From: Bacteriovoracaceae bacterium UBA7317
GTDB taxonomy: Bacteria > Bdellovibrionota > Bacteriovoracia > Bacteriovoracales > Bacteriovoracaceae
Length of the DNA stretch: 13,494 bases
NCBI GenBank assembly: GCA_002474345.1
Contig: DKQD01000065.1
Span: 1 to 13,494, forward strand
Direction: 5' to 3'
A program made the translations under genes and the position numbers. Numbering within the stretch: the stretch's first letter is position 1; every line of letters begins with the position of its first letter. Shown here one piece after another: positions 1 through 4,996 of the stretch. Below the pieces are notes generated by a model. That model was given only the letters and a program-made list of their open reading frames with translations, searched no databases and was not told where the DNA came from.

Positions 1-12
1 TACTTTGCGCTC

Positions 13-156
13 CTAGCTATATTCAAGGTTTATACCAATGCACTTACAATCATAAAGTTTACTTGCCTCAATTGCCAAAGCTTCTTTTGTTAAACGAGAG
101 AAAACCTAATTAGAAAACAACAATACAAAAACTAATAAAAAAATATTTTTCTTAGT
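13..156 (-). pseudogene. possible relic of a small secreted-peptide gene
   Basis: On the minus strand a good ribosome site (AGGAGA, about 159-164) is followed by a reading frame that looks like a signal peptide. It has Lys-Lys-Asn, a run of Ile/Phe/Leu/Val, then Ser-Asn, but the codon where ATG is expected is ACT (156-154) and an amber TAG interrupts it at 108-106. The frame continues after the stop through a Cys-Lys-Cys stretch to a second TAG at 15-13. Seen: ribosome site, hydrophobic core, missing start and internal stop. Inferred: a decayed small secreted protein. It could equally be chance in AT-rich DNA; confidence is low. Confidence 0.22.
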
Positions 157-213
157 TTCTCCTGTTTGTTTATTTGAGGTCTAACTATTATCCTTTTTTC
201 TCTTGATAGAAAA

Positions 214-513
214 TTAATTATTGATGTACCTGTAAGAGCCTTCCATAAAATCCTGATAAACTAAAAATAAAATTAAAAATGTACCAGGCAATAAAAACCA
301 AAAAAGCATCGGATACTTTTTAAAAATTTTAAACGCATAGTCTCTATTTTTTTCAATCAAGGTAAGAGCAATGGCCAAAACAAACCCAGAAAAAAGAGCG
401 GTCTCATTGCTGTATGCTTTGGCATTAAAATACTCAAGAGCATTTTTTGTAATTATATAAAAAATATTAAGCCAAGAAACAAAAATTATAAATATACTAA
501 AATTCTTTTTCAT
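214..513 (-). CDS. small three-span membrane protein, paralogue of the 2481-2759 product
   Basis: 99-aa hydrophobic protein of unknown function. Three likely membrane spans are visible at about residues 5-24, 37-53 and 69-86, joined by short charged segments (EKNRDYAFKIFKKYP between spans 2 and 3), and a polar tail rich in Tyr and Asn. It aligns without gaps to the 92-aa product of 2481-2759, about 33 of 92 positions identical: MKKN at the start, ALxYF at 25-29, SxExALF at 35-41, EK at 54-55, KYP at 66-68, LFW at 70-72 and P76. The shared start MKKN supports this ATG, although the ribosome site is weak (GGCGG). It is the last gene of a leftward cassette and lies after a terminator-like stem, so expression may be lowered or driven separately. 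No known family is recognised; a role as partner or immunity protein for the preceding small peptide is a guess. Confidence 0.72.
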   Translation of the reverse strand: MKKNFSIFIIFVSWLNIFYIITKNALEYFNAKAYSNETALFSGFVLAIALTLIEKNRDYAFKIFKKYPMLFWFLLPGTFLILFLVYQDFMEGSYRYINN

Positions 514-543
514 ATTTAACCGCCAAATTTTCTTAAACTAAGA

Positions 544-566
544 AAAGGGTTCCTTATGAACCCTTT
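544..566 (-). terminator. intrinsic terminator overlapping the end of the 53-aa peptide gene
   Basis: Perfect 9-bp inverted repeat AAAGGGTTC / GAACCCTTT with a 5-nt loop. On the minus strand it is followed by TTTTCTTAGTTT. The stop codon of the 554-715 gene sits at the loop and the base of the arm. It would end or attenuate leftward transcription before the 214-513 gene. Partial readthrough is possible because the T-run is interrupted. Confidence 0.6.
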
Positions 567-715
567 ATCTTAGATAGTTTATCAAATCCCATTTTGAGTA
601 AAACTATGAGAATTGAGGCCATTACTATAGCTATGAATTCAGCGACTCCTTCACTTATACCCATGGCGTGAATTGCCTCAACTGCTAGTATGTTTGGAAG
701 AAATTCCTTTAACAA
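554..715 (-). CDS. 53-aa single-span membrane peptide, TTG start
   Basis: Short minus-strand gene of unknown function. The start is TTG at 715-713, one base after the TAA of the upstream gene, with AGGAG lying inside the last codons of that gene 6 bases before the TTG. This indicates translational coupling. The product begins MLKEFLPNILAVEAIHAMGI and has one hydrophobic stretch at about residues 26-41 (EFIAIVMASILIVLLK), followed by a basic tail (KLSKIKGS) expected to stay in the cytoplasm. No signal-peptidase site is evident, so it is probably an inner-membrane peptide. It lies between a secreted protein and a three-span membrane protein, in the same relative place as the 52-aa peptide of the divergent cassette, but the two peptides do not resemble each other. 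It could be a holin-, toxin- or signal-like peptide; nothing in the sequence decides this. Confidence 0.55.
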   Translation of the reverse strand: MLKEFLPNILAVEAIHAMGISEGVAEFIAIVMASILIVLLKMGFDKLSKIKGS

Positions 716-716
716 A

Positions 717-1223
717 TTAAACTCCTGTTCCTACTTTAGCTTCTATTAGTTTGTTGTGTTCTTCTAATCTTTTTTTTCTCTCTCTTTCTTTCGCTTCCCT
801 GGTATGGGGCTTGTAATTTTCAGCAATGCCTTCCGCTCTTTTCCTCTGGTTTTCGTCAAACTTTTTCCTAATCTTCCTTCCCACATCTTTAACTTTATCG
901 CCCACATCTTTCATGAAATCTTTTTCTTCTTCAAAAAAGCCACCAAGGAAATCATCTATTAGATTTTTTTCATGGAATGTGGTGTTTCCTAAAATTAAAT
1001 CAGTAATAAACTGTGGTTTGTAACAAGGCTTTTTGGATTCACATAATCCCAACTTCCTCTTTTTCTTAATAACTGAAACAGCTAGATTCCTCTCATAATT
1101 GGTAATTGCTCTAGTTTCCTTAGCAAGTTCAATCATCTGAATAATTTCTTTGTCAGGTGAAGAAGCACAAGCAATAGAAGTAACGGTTAAAGAGAAGCAA
1201 ATAACAGCATTTTTAAATTTCAT
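717..1223 (-). CDS. secreted highly charged helical protein, unknown function
   Basis: 168-aa protein with an N-terminal signal sequence: basic n-region MKFK, hydrophobic core to about residue 19, and a likely signal peptidase I site after Ala20 (Ala-Cys-Ala before Ser-Ser). The Cys at position 19 also raises the possibility of a lipoprotein, but the preceding residues (Ser-Ile-Ala) make a poor lipobox. After cleavage there are two further cysteines (61 and 67) that could form a disulfide. A very charged Lys/Arg/Glu-rich region from about 98 to 163 should be long helix or coiled coil. The start is well supported by GGGGGA about 6 bases before ATG. It is the first gene of the leftward cassette and is coupled to the 53-aa peptide gene. 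No family is recognised; periplasmic location is inferred from the signal sequence. Confidence 0.68.
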   Translation of the reverse strand: MKFKNAVICFSLTVTSIACASSPDKEIIQMIELAKETRAITNYERNLAVSVIKKKRKLGLCESKKPCYKPQFITDLILGNTTFHEKNLIDDFLGGFFEEEKDFMKDVGDKVKDVGRKIRKKFDENQRKRAEGIAENYKPHTREAKERERKKRLEEHNKLIEAKVGTGV

Positions 1224-1363
1224 ATAATCCCCCTTTTTGATGAGGGAAACGCTAGAAAAATATTTTTGGGGTGGCTATTGAGGTTTGCGTTTCGATTTAA
1301 AATACTTCCTCTATGGAAGGGGGTATGGTTTTCAAAATGGAAAAATATAGGTCTTTATCAAGG

Positions 1364-1384
1364 TCTAAATACTGTTGATTTAGA
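1364..1384. promoter_or_regulatory. inverted repeat, candidate operator
   Basis: TCTAAAT, seven bases, then ATTTAGA: perfect 7-bp arms with centres 14 bp apart, a spacing that suits a dimeric helix-turn-helix protein. It lies between divergent genes, one of which encodes a DNA-binding protein, so autoregulation by that protein is a reasonable guess. In DNA this AT-rich a chance occurrence cannot be excluded. Confidence 0.3.
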
Positions 1385-1441
1385 TAAAAATTCCAGGGTG
1401 AAAAACACTAAATGAGCCTAATCAAAAGCTTTTGTCGTAAG

Positions 1442-1469
1442 TTATTGAAATTTCGTCTAATTTTATATT
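1442..1469 (+). promoter_or_regulatory. possible sigma-70 promoter for the regulator cassette
   Basis: TTATTG (1442-1447), 16-bp spacer, TATATT (1464-1469). Each hexamer departs from consensus, so this is only the best rightward match seen upstream of the gene at 1566. Use of this site would leave a leader of roughly 90 bases. Confidence 0.3.
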
Positions 1470-1565
1470 TGCACTTTGAAAACTCTTCCACACTGAAGTT
1501 CTCCATATTGAAAAAAGGTGACAAAGTGATATTAATTTTGTTCCCAAAAATAAAGGAGCTATTTA

Positions 1566-2303
1566 ATGACTCTTTGTGAAGAAGTTAAAAGGCTATTAAG
1601 AGACAGCACATCCTTAGAGAAACTTGTTGAGGGCACAACTATAAACTACTCTTCAGCTAGAAGATATTATCTCGGTGAGATTAAGAATATCCCTGCAAAT
1701 GCACTGTTAGAGATCGCAGCGCACGTTACAAAGAAGAGAGGTCTTAAGACGATTTTGAACTCGCTTCAGAAAAACAGCCTGATAAGAATGTCTCTTGAGA
1801 AGAGTTTTAGGCTTATTCTTTCGGACGAAGAAGAAATAATCAGAACAAGCGATAATGAAATTTTAAACAAGGCTTTAGTGAGTGATACGCACTTCAAAGT
1901 TTTTGTATTAAGTCAGAACGACGACGGGACTACCGTTGACTTCATTAAAGAGAACTTTGGTTTAGCAGGGTTACAAGCCCTTGAAGATTTAAAAGAGAAG
2001 TTGGTCGTTGCTGAAGTAAACGGAATTGTGGTTGATACGAATGACAATTACCAAGTCGATATCGACAACGGTTTGAAGTTTGCCCCAACCTTTTTTAATT
2101 TTGTAAAAAAATCCAATTTTAAAAACGGGAAAAATATCTTCAACTTGAGATGGAACAAGGTCTCCAGTGAAGCAAGAAGAGATGTGATTCAGGTTTTAAC
2201 TAATGCAATGAAGGATGTTTCCAGTATTATGGAAGAAGATAAAGGGGAGCGGACTGAGCCAATTTTTACAATGATTCTGTCCGATGACATGGAGGGGAGG
2301 TAG
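1566..2303 (+). CDS. DNA-binding regulator, TIGR02147-like
   Basis: 245-aa soluble protein with the layout of a two-part regulator. At about residues 15-55 there is an Xre-like helix-turn-helix pattern (TTINYSSARRYYLGE followed by IPANALLEIAAHV). At about 107-160 there is a winged-helix-like segment (FIKENFGLAGLQALEDLKEK followed by a strand and wing, VAEVNGIVV). The C-terminal helix around 203-227 resembles the end of TIGR02147-family proteins of Bdellovibrionota and Fibrobacter. The family match is by pattern only and is the uncertain part. Start: AAGGAG 7 bases before ATG. The gene's last codons (GGAGGGGAGG) double as the ribosome site of the next gene, whose start lies 2 bases after the stop, so regulator and secreted peptide should be made together. 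It probably controls its own cassette and perhaps the divergent one. Confidence 0.7.
   Translation: MTLCEEVKRLLRDSTSLEKLVEGTTINYSSARRYYLGEIKNIPANALLEIAAHVTKKRGLKTILNSLQKNSLIRMSLEKSFRLILSDEEEIIRTSDNEILNKALVSDTHFKVFVLSQNDDGTTVDFIKENFGLAGLQALEDLKEKLVVAEVNGIVVDTNDNYQVDIDNGLKFAPTFFNFVKKSNFKNGKNIFNLRWNKVSSEARRDVIQVLTNAMKDVSSIMEEDKGERTEPIFTMILSDDMEGR
2291..2300 (+). promoter_or_regulatory. ribosome site deciding the GTG start of the 52-aa peptide
   Basis: GGAGGGGAGG lies inside the final codons of the regulator gene and ends 5 bases before GTG at 2306. It is among the strongest ribosome sites in the window, and it fixes the start of an otherwise easily missed peptide gene. Confidence 0.65.
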
Positions 2304-2305
2304 TA

Positions 2306-2464
2306 GTGAAAAAAATAATCATGGTTTCTTTAGTTGTACTTTCTTTCGTATCAAACTCCTACGGCTGGAATGGTAACGGAGGTGGTGGAGTTGGCTCTGG
2401 AGGCGGCTCTATAACTGCAGGTATATGGACGCCTGACATTCCTTTTGATATCGCTGATATTTAA
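2306..2464 (+). CDS. 52-aa glycine-rich secreted peptide, coupled to the regulator
   Basis: Starts with GTG (2306) and ends at TAA (2462-2464). Residues 1-20 form a textbook signal peptide: two lysines, a hydrophobic core MVSLVVLSFV, then SNSYG with a likely signal peptidase I site after Gly20. The mature peptide would be 32 residues: WNGNGGGGVGSGGGS, then ITAGIWTPDIPFDIADI. The first half is flexible and Gly-rich; the second is hydrophobic and acidic with two aspartates near the end. There is no cysteine and no lipobox. An ATG at codon 6 (2321) is possible but would remove the n-region lysines. Known families are not recognised. Coupling to a DNA-binding regulator and position before membrane proteins fit a secreted signal, a bacteriocin-like peptide or an envelope peptide. 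These are inferences. Confidence 0.66.
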   Translation: MKKIIMVSLVVLSFVSNSYGWNGNGGGGVGSGGGSITAGIWTPDIPFDIADI

Positions 2465-2480
2465 TGTTTGGAAACTTACT

Positions 2481-2759
2481 ATGAAAAAAAATTATGTCAT
2501 ATTGATGGGTTTTATTACCATGATTAGTCTTGTGTTCAGTTTTAGAATAGTTGCCCTTCAGTATTTCGACGTCACAATATTCAGTAAAGAATTCGCTCTT
2601 TTTTTAGGTTTGGTTTTAGGTATAATATCAATCCTTTTGGAAAAGAAGAATTATATGATGTTTAATTTTTATAATAAATACCCTGATTTATTTTGGATAT
2701 CAGTGCCTGCTCCAATTTTATTTGTATGGCTAATTTATAGGGAACTTGTGAGCAATTAG
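2481..2759 (+). CDS. small three-span membrane protein, paralogue of the 214-513 product
   Basis: 92-aa membrane protein with likely spans at about residues 5-24, 38-53 and 70-87, and a short cytoplasmic or periplasmic loop rich in Lys, Asn and Tyr between spans 2 and 3. It matches the divergent 99-aa protein without a single gap. Conserved positions are MKKN, ALxYF, ExALFxG, EK, KYPxLFW and P76, which mark the probable functional core. A longer frame opens at TTG 2445, but it would overlap the peptide gene, and the paralogue begins exactly at this ATG, so 2481 is preferred. It lies 16 bases after the secreted peptide gene, so they are probably co-transcribed. The ribosome site is weak (GGAA). 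No known domain; function unknown. Confidence 0.74.
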   Translation: MKKNYVILMGFITMISLVFSFRIVALQYFDVTIFSKEFALFLGLVLGIISILLEKKNYMMFNFYNKYPDLFWISVPAPILFVWLIYRELVSN

Positions 2760-2802
2760 GCTACGAGGTTGCTGCTGATATTAAAATCGGAGGATATTTA
2801 AA

Positions 2803-3222
2803 ATGAATAACATAAAAGGTTTATTTAAATATTTAGGCTTATTAGCATTAGGTATATCAGTGATGTTTGTCTGTCATATACCAGGAGTCATTCTTGCTAA
2901 GGGAATAGAGAAGTTATTCGGCTTTTATCCGGAAGGCTTTTTCGTTTTCCTTTCTGGCTTTTTCCTTGCGTACATACTTTGGGAATACAAAAGCTTTGCC
3001 AAGTTATTAATAAGTCTCTCTATTTACCATTTAGTTAGTGACTGTGTGGAATACCTTAAGTGGGATATTTCCCACCTGGAGACTCTTTGCTTGCAGCTTC
3101 TATTAGCATTGCCATTTATTGTTTTCATGGAAACTAAAGGTCACGGCTATTACGAAAGAATACATAATTACAAAAGAATTAATACAAAAAGAAAATTTGT
3201 AACTACTGTAAATCAAGTTTAA
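2803..3222 (+). CDS. multi-span membrane protein, unknown function
   Basis: 139-aa hydrophobic protein, probably in the inner membrane. Likely spans are at about 8-32, 44-61, 65-82 (less certain) and 93-110. They are followed by a basic tail (KRINTKRKF, about 124-132) that the positive-inside rule places in the cytoplasm. Histidines and acidic residues inside or next to the third segment (YHLVSDCVEY) are unusual for a simple anchor. Start: CGGAGGA about 8 bases before ATG, a good ribosome site. It is the last gene of the rightward cassette, 43 bases after the three-span protein. No family recognised; it could be a partner of the upstream membrane protein or an exporter component, but nothing proves this. 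Confidence 0.68.
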   Translation: MNNIKGLFKYLGLLALGISVMFVCHIPGVILAKGIEKLFGFYPEGFFVFLSGFFLAYILWEYKSFAKLLISLSIYHLVSDCVEYLKWDISHLETLCLQLLLALPFIVFMETKGHGYYERIHNYKRINTKRKFVTTVNQV

Positions 3223-3416
3223 TACCTATAATAAAGCCTCTAAAAAACAGGGGTTTTAGTTCTTCCTCAATAAAGTCAGCCCCCCTAATATAAAGCAAAA
3301 GCTTCAAAACACCTGCAGAAACTGCGAAAACTTAAATTTTAGGGAATTTTTGGTATAAAAAAGGAAATAAGCGTTTAATTTAGAGGTACTTGGAAAATTT
3401 ATTGGGGGTGCGAATA
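3223..3416. other. non-coding spacer between the cassette and the tRNA
   Basis: No supported gene. A weak stem near the start (CTAAAA 3240-3245 with TTTTAG 3254-3259, loop 8) might end the rightward cassette but lacks a T-run. A short AAGC / GCTT hairpin lies at about 3295-3306. No clear terminator for the minus-strand tRNA was seen, and no copy of the tRNA 3' end was noticed. Confidence 0.4.
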
Positions 3417-3493
3417 TGGCACAGTCGGCAGGATTCGAACCTGCGACCGTCCGCTTAGAAGGCGGATGCTCTATCCAGCTGAGCTACGACTGC
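3417..3493 (-). tRNA. tRNA-Arg, anticodon UCU
   Basis: 77 nt including an encoded CCA. Cloverleaf read on the minus strand: acceptor GCAGTCG with CGACTGT (first pair G-U), D stem GCTC/GAGC, anticodon stem TCCGC/GCGGA with loop CTTCTAA giving anticodon TCT, T stem GCAGG/CCTGC with loop TTCGAAT, discriminator G. All stems pair. It decodes AGA (and AGG), the main arginine codons in DNA this AT-rich. Its 3' end faces the accessory block to the left. Confidence 0.96.
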
Positions 3494-3517
3494 ATCGATA
3501 TTTGTGAGCCTAAAATG

Positions 3518-3552
3518 GCCCCTCGGTAGGCGGTAATTTAAGGGAGAGGGGC
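3518..3552. repeat. 7-bp inverted repeat spanning the tRNA promoter
   Basis: GCCCCTC (3518-3524) and GAGGGGC (3546-3552), perfect arms 21 bases apart. They enclose the -10 region and start site and run into the spacer. This could be a protein site or chance; the GC-rich arms stand out in AT-rich DNA. Confidence 0.4.
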
Positions 3553-3563
3553 TTACATGTCAA
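3535..3563 (-). promoter_or_regulatory. strong sigma-70 promoter of the tRNA gene
   Basis: Minus strand: TTGACA (3563-3558), exactly 17 bp, TAAATT (3540-3535). The -35 is consensus and the -10 matches four of six bases. Transcription should start near 3528, about 35 bases before the tRNA. The segment just after the -10 is GC-rich (ACCGCC), like the discriminator of stringently controlled stable-RNA promoters. Confidence 0.75.
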
Positions 3564-3619
3564 GGATTAAAGTCCCTCTTAGACTGTCCTTCCACGCCAA
3601 AATAGATTAGTATAAAACC

Positions 3620-4996
3620 ATGAAGATCCAATTAAAAGCCTTTAGGAAGAAAGAGGATTTAAAGAAACACCTTAAATCACATGCCGAAACCCTCTTTTAC
3701 GCCTCTGGCACGTCGACAGTCATTCCTTACCCCAACCTTGGAAAAGCACTCAAGGGAAAGGGCTTTGAACACCTCTACATGGGAGATTTAAACGCGCTGC
3801 CCCAAAAAATGGACTTTGCTCGTGAAGGTGCTTTAGAAATAGAAGGCCCAGTAACCTGGAAGGATGCAAGAGGCTTTTGTTTGAGCCACGGCAGAAATAT
3901 CATGGTTTCTCCCACTGAAGAACTGGCCTGTATGTTAGCGGGAATTGCGACTTCAGCTTCTGGTGAAAGGTCCTTTGGATTTGGTTCCTTAAGGGAGCAT
4001 GTGACAGAAATTGAATACCTTAATTTTGAGGGTAAAGAACAGACTCTTTATTCAAAAAACCTTTTGATTAATCATCCCCTTTTCCAATCTGAAGAAGGAA
4101 AAAAGATCCTTGAAGCCTATCAAGACAGTTATAAAAAATATGATGGTTTTAAAAATGCTCCCTTTCCCAGGCTTGAAAAGGAAACAGACCTGATGGTAGG
4201 AATGGAAGGTCAACTAGGGGTTGTGACGAGGGCCCATTTTGAAACAATTAAAGATGAAACAACTCGCTTCCTCTTTATAAAACTCCCAAAATGGGAAGAA
4301 GACGTTAAACCTCATTTGGAAATTTTTTATAATGCCCAAAACTTTAGAGATCACCTTATTTCTGTTGAACTTTTAGACCACAATTGTCTTTCCTATCTTC
4401 CAGATGAGGAAAAGCCTTTACCTGCTGGTTACGATGTCATCTTTCTAGAGGTTAAACTTTCAAGTTTTGACCTTATTATCGAAAACTTAATCCCCACTCT
4501 AACACTTACTCCGGATGATAATATATTTGAAATGAATGGGGATAAATGCCACCACCTGAGGATGCTGATTCCAAGGTTTATTTCGGAAGTCAATCAAAGG
4601 CGGGGAGTGAAGAAAAAAGGGACAGATGTCCAGGTTCCAAAGGAATCCTTTGAAACTCTTATCAGTTATTATCGTGATTTTTCCACAAAAGGCATTTCAT
4701 ATAATCTTTTTGGCCATTTTGGGGATGGACATCTCCATTTTAACTTTTTACCTCTGGCCGAAGAGGAAGAAAAATGCCAAAACCTCCTTACGGAGTTTTA
4801 TAAAAAAATAAAGTCCATCCATGGTTCGCCTTTTGCTGAGCACGGAATAGGCCTTTTAAAGCAAGACTTTATTGCTCCTTTTTTAACAAAGGTTCAGCTA
4901 GAAATGTACCGTTACCTTAAAGAAAACCTAGATCCAAAAAATCAGTTTTTTCCACAAGGCTTTCTCAATTTGAGTAGAGGAAAAAAGAATGATTAA
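3620..4996 (+). CDS. FAD-linked oxidase, GlcD / D-lactate dehydrogenase type
   Basis: 458-aa flavoprotein of the vanillyl-alcohol oxidase fold; members oxidise 2-hydroxyacids such as D-lactate or glycolate. The N-terminal FAD-binding half (about 20-215) shows ASGTSTVIPYP (28-38), in place of the usual RGGGTS loop, then a conserved MVSPTEELACMLAGIATSASG core, and GMEGQLGVVTRA at 194-205, the typical GxEGxLGI motif. The C-terminal half carries GHFGDGHLHFN (365-375) and AEHGIGLLK (406-414), the hallmark His/Asp active-site region, and ends in the common DPKNQFFPQGF pattern. Length is normal. No signal peptide, so it should be cytoplasmic or at the inner face of the membrane. No ribosome site precedes ATG 3620; a TATAAA sits 3 bases upstream of it, so translation may be leaderless or the start slightly off. 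The exact substrate cannot be told. It overlaps rsgA by 8 bases. Confidence 0.85.
   Translation: MKIQLKAFRKKEDLKKHLKSHAETLFYASGTSTVIPYPNLGKALKGKGFEHLYMGDLNALPQKMDFAREGALEIEGPVTWKDARGFCLSHGRNIMVSPTEELACMLAGIATSASGERSFGFGSLREHVTEIEYLNFEGKEQTLYSKNLLINHPLFQSEEGKKILEAYQDSYKKYDGFKNAPFPRLEKETDLMVGMEGQLGVVTRAHFETIKDETTRFLFIKLPKWEEDVKPHLEIFYNAQNFRDHLISVELLDHNCLSYLPDEEKPLPAGYDVIFLEVKLSSFDLIIENLIPTLTLTPDDNIFEMNGDKCHHLRMLIPRFISEVNQRRGVKKKGTDVQVPKESFETLISYYRDFSTKGISYNLFGHFGDGHLHFNFLPLAEEEEKCQNLLTEFYKKIKSIHGSPFAEHGIGLLKQDFIAPFLTKVQLEMYRYLKENLDPKNQFFPQGFLNLSRGKKND

Larger units (their letters stand above)
1224..1565. promoter_or_regulatory. 342-bp divergent intergenic control region
   Basis: Non-coding stretch between the two divergent cassettes, with no convincing open frame. 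It holds a perfect 7-bp inverted repeat (1364-1384), a possible rightward promoter (1442-1469), a repeated AGGTCT at about 1350 and 1362, and three TGAA elements between about 1477 and 1520, with imperfect TCTTCCA / TTCTCCA repeats between them. The strong AAGGAG ribosome site at 1553-1558 serves the regulator gene. No clear leftward promoter was found by eye. Confidence 0.5.

Noticed and set aside
826..1023. 65-aa plus-strand frame
   Set aside because: Antisense to the well-supported secreted protein gene, with no ribosome site.
2445..2480. Longer TTG-started form of the 92-aa membrane protein
   Set aside because: Overlaps the peptide gene; the ungapped paralogue starts at the position matching ATG 2481.
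2740..2805. Coding-like stretch EQLGYEVAADIKIGGYLK in the frame after the 92-aa protein
   Set aside because: A TAG closes the frame just upstream, no start is available, and a frameshift extension is not supported by the paralogue's C-terminus.
3240..3259. Terminator for the rightward cassette
   Set aside because: The stem is only 6 bp with an 8-nt loop and no downstream T-run; kept only as a remark.
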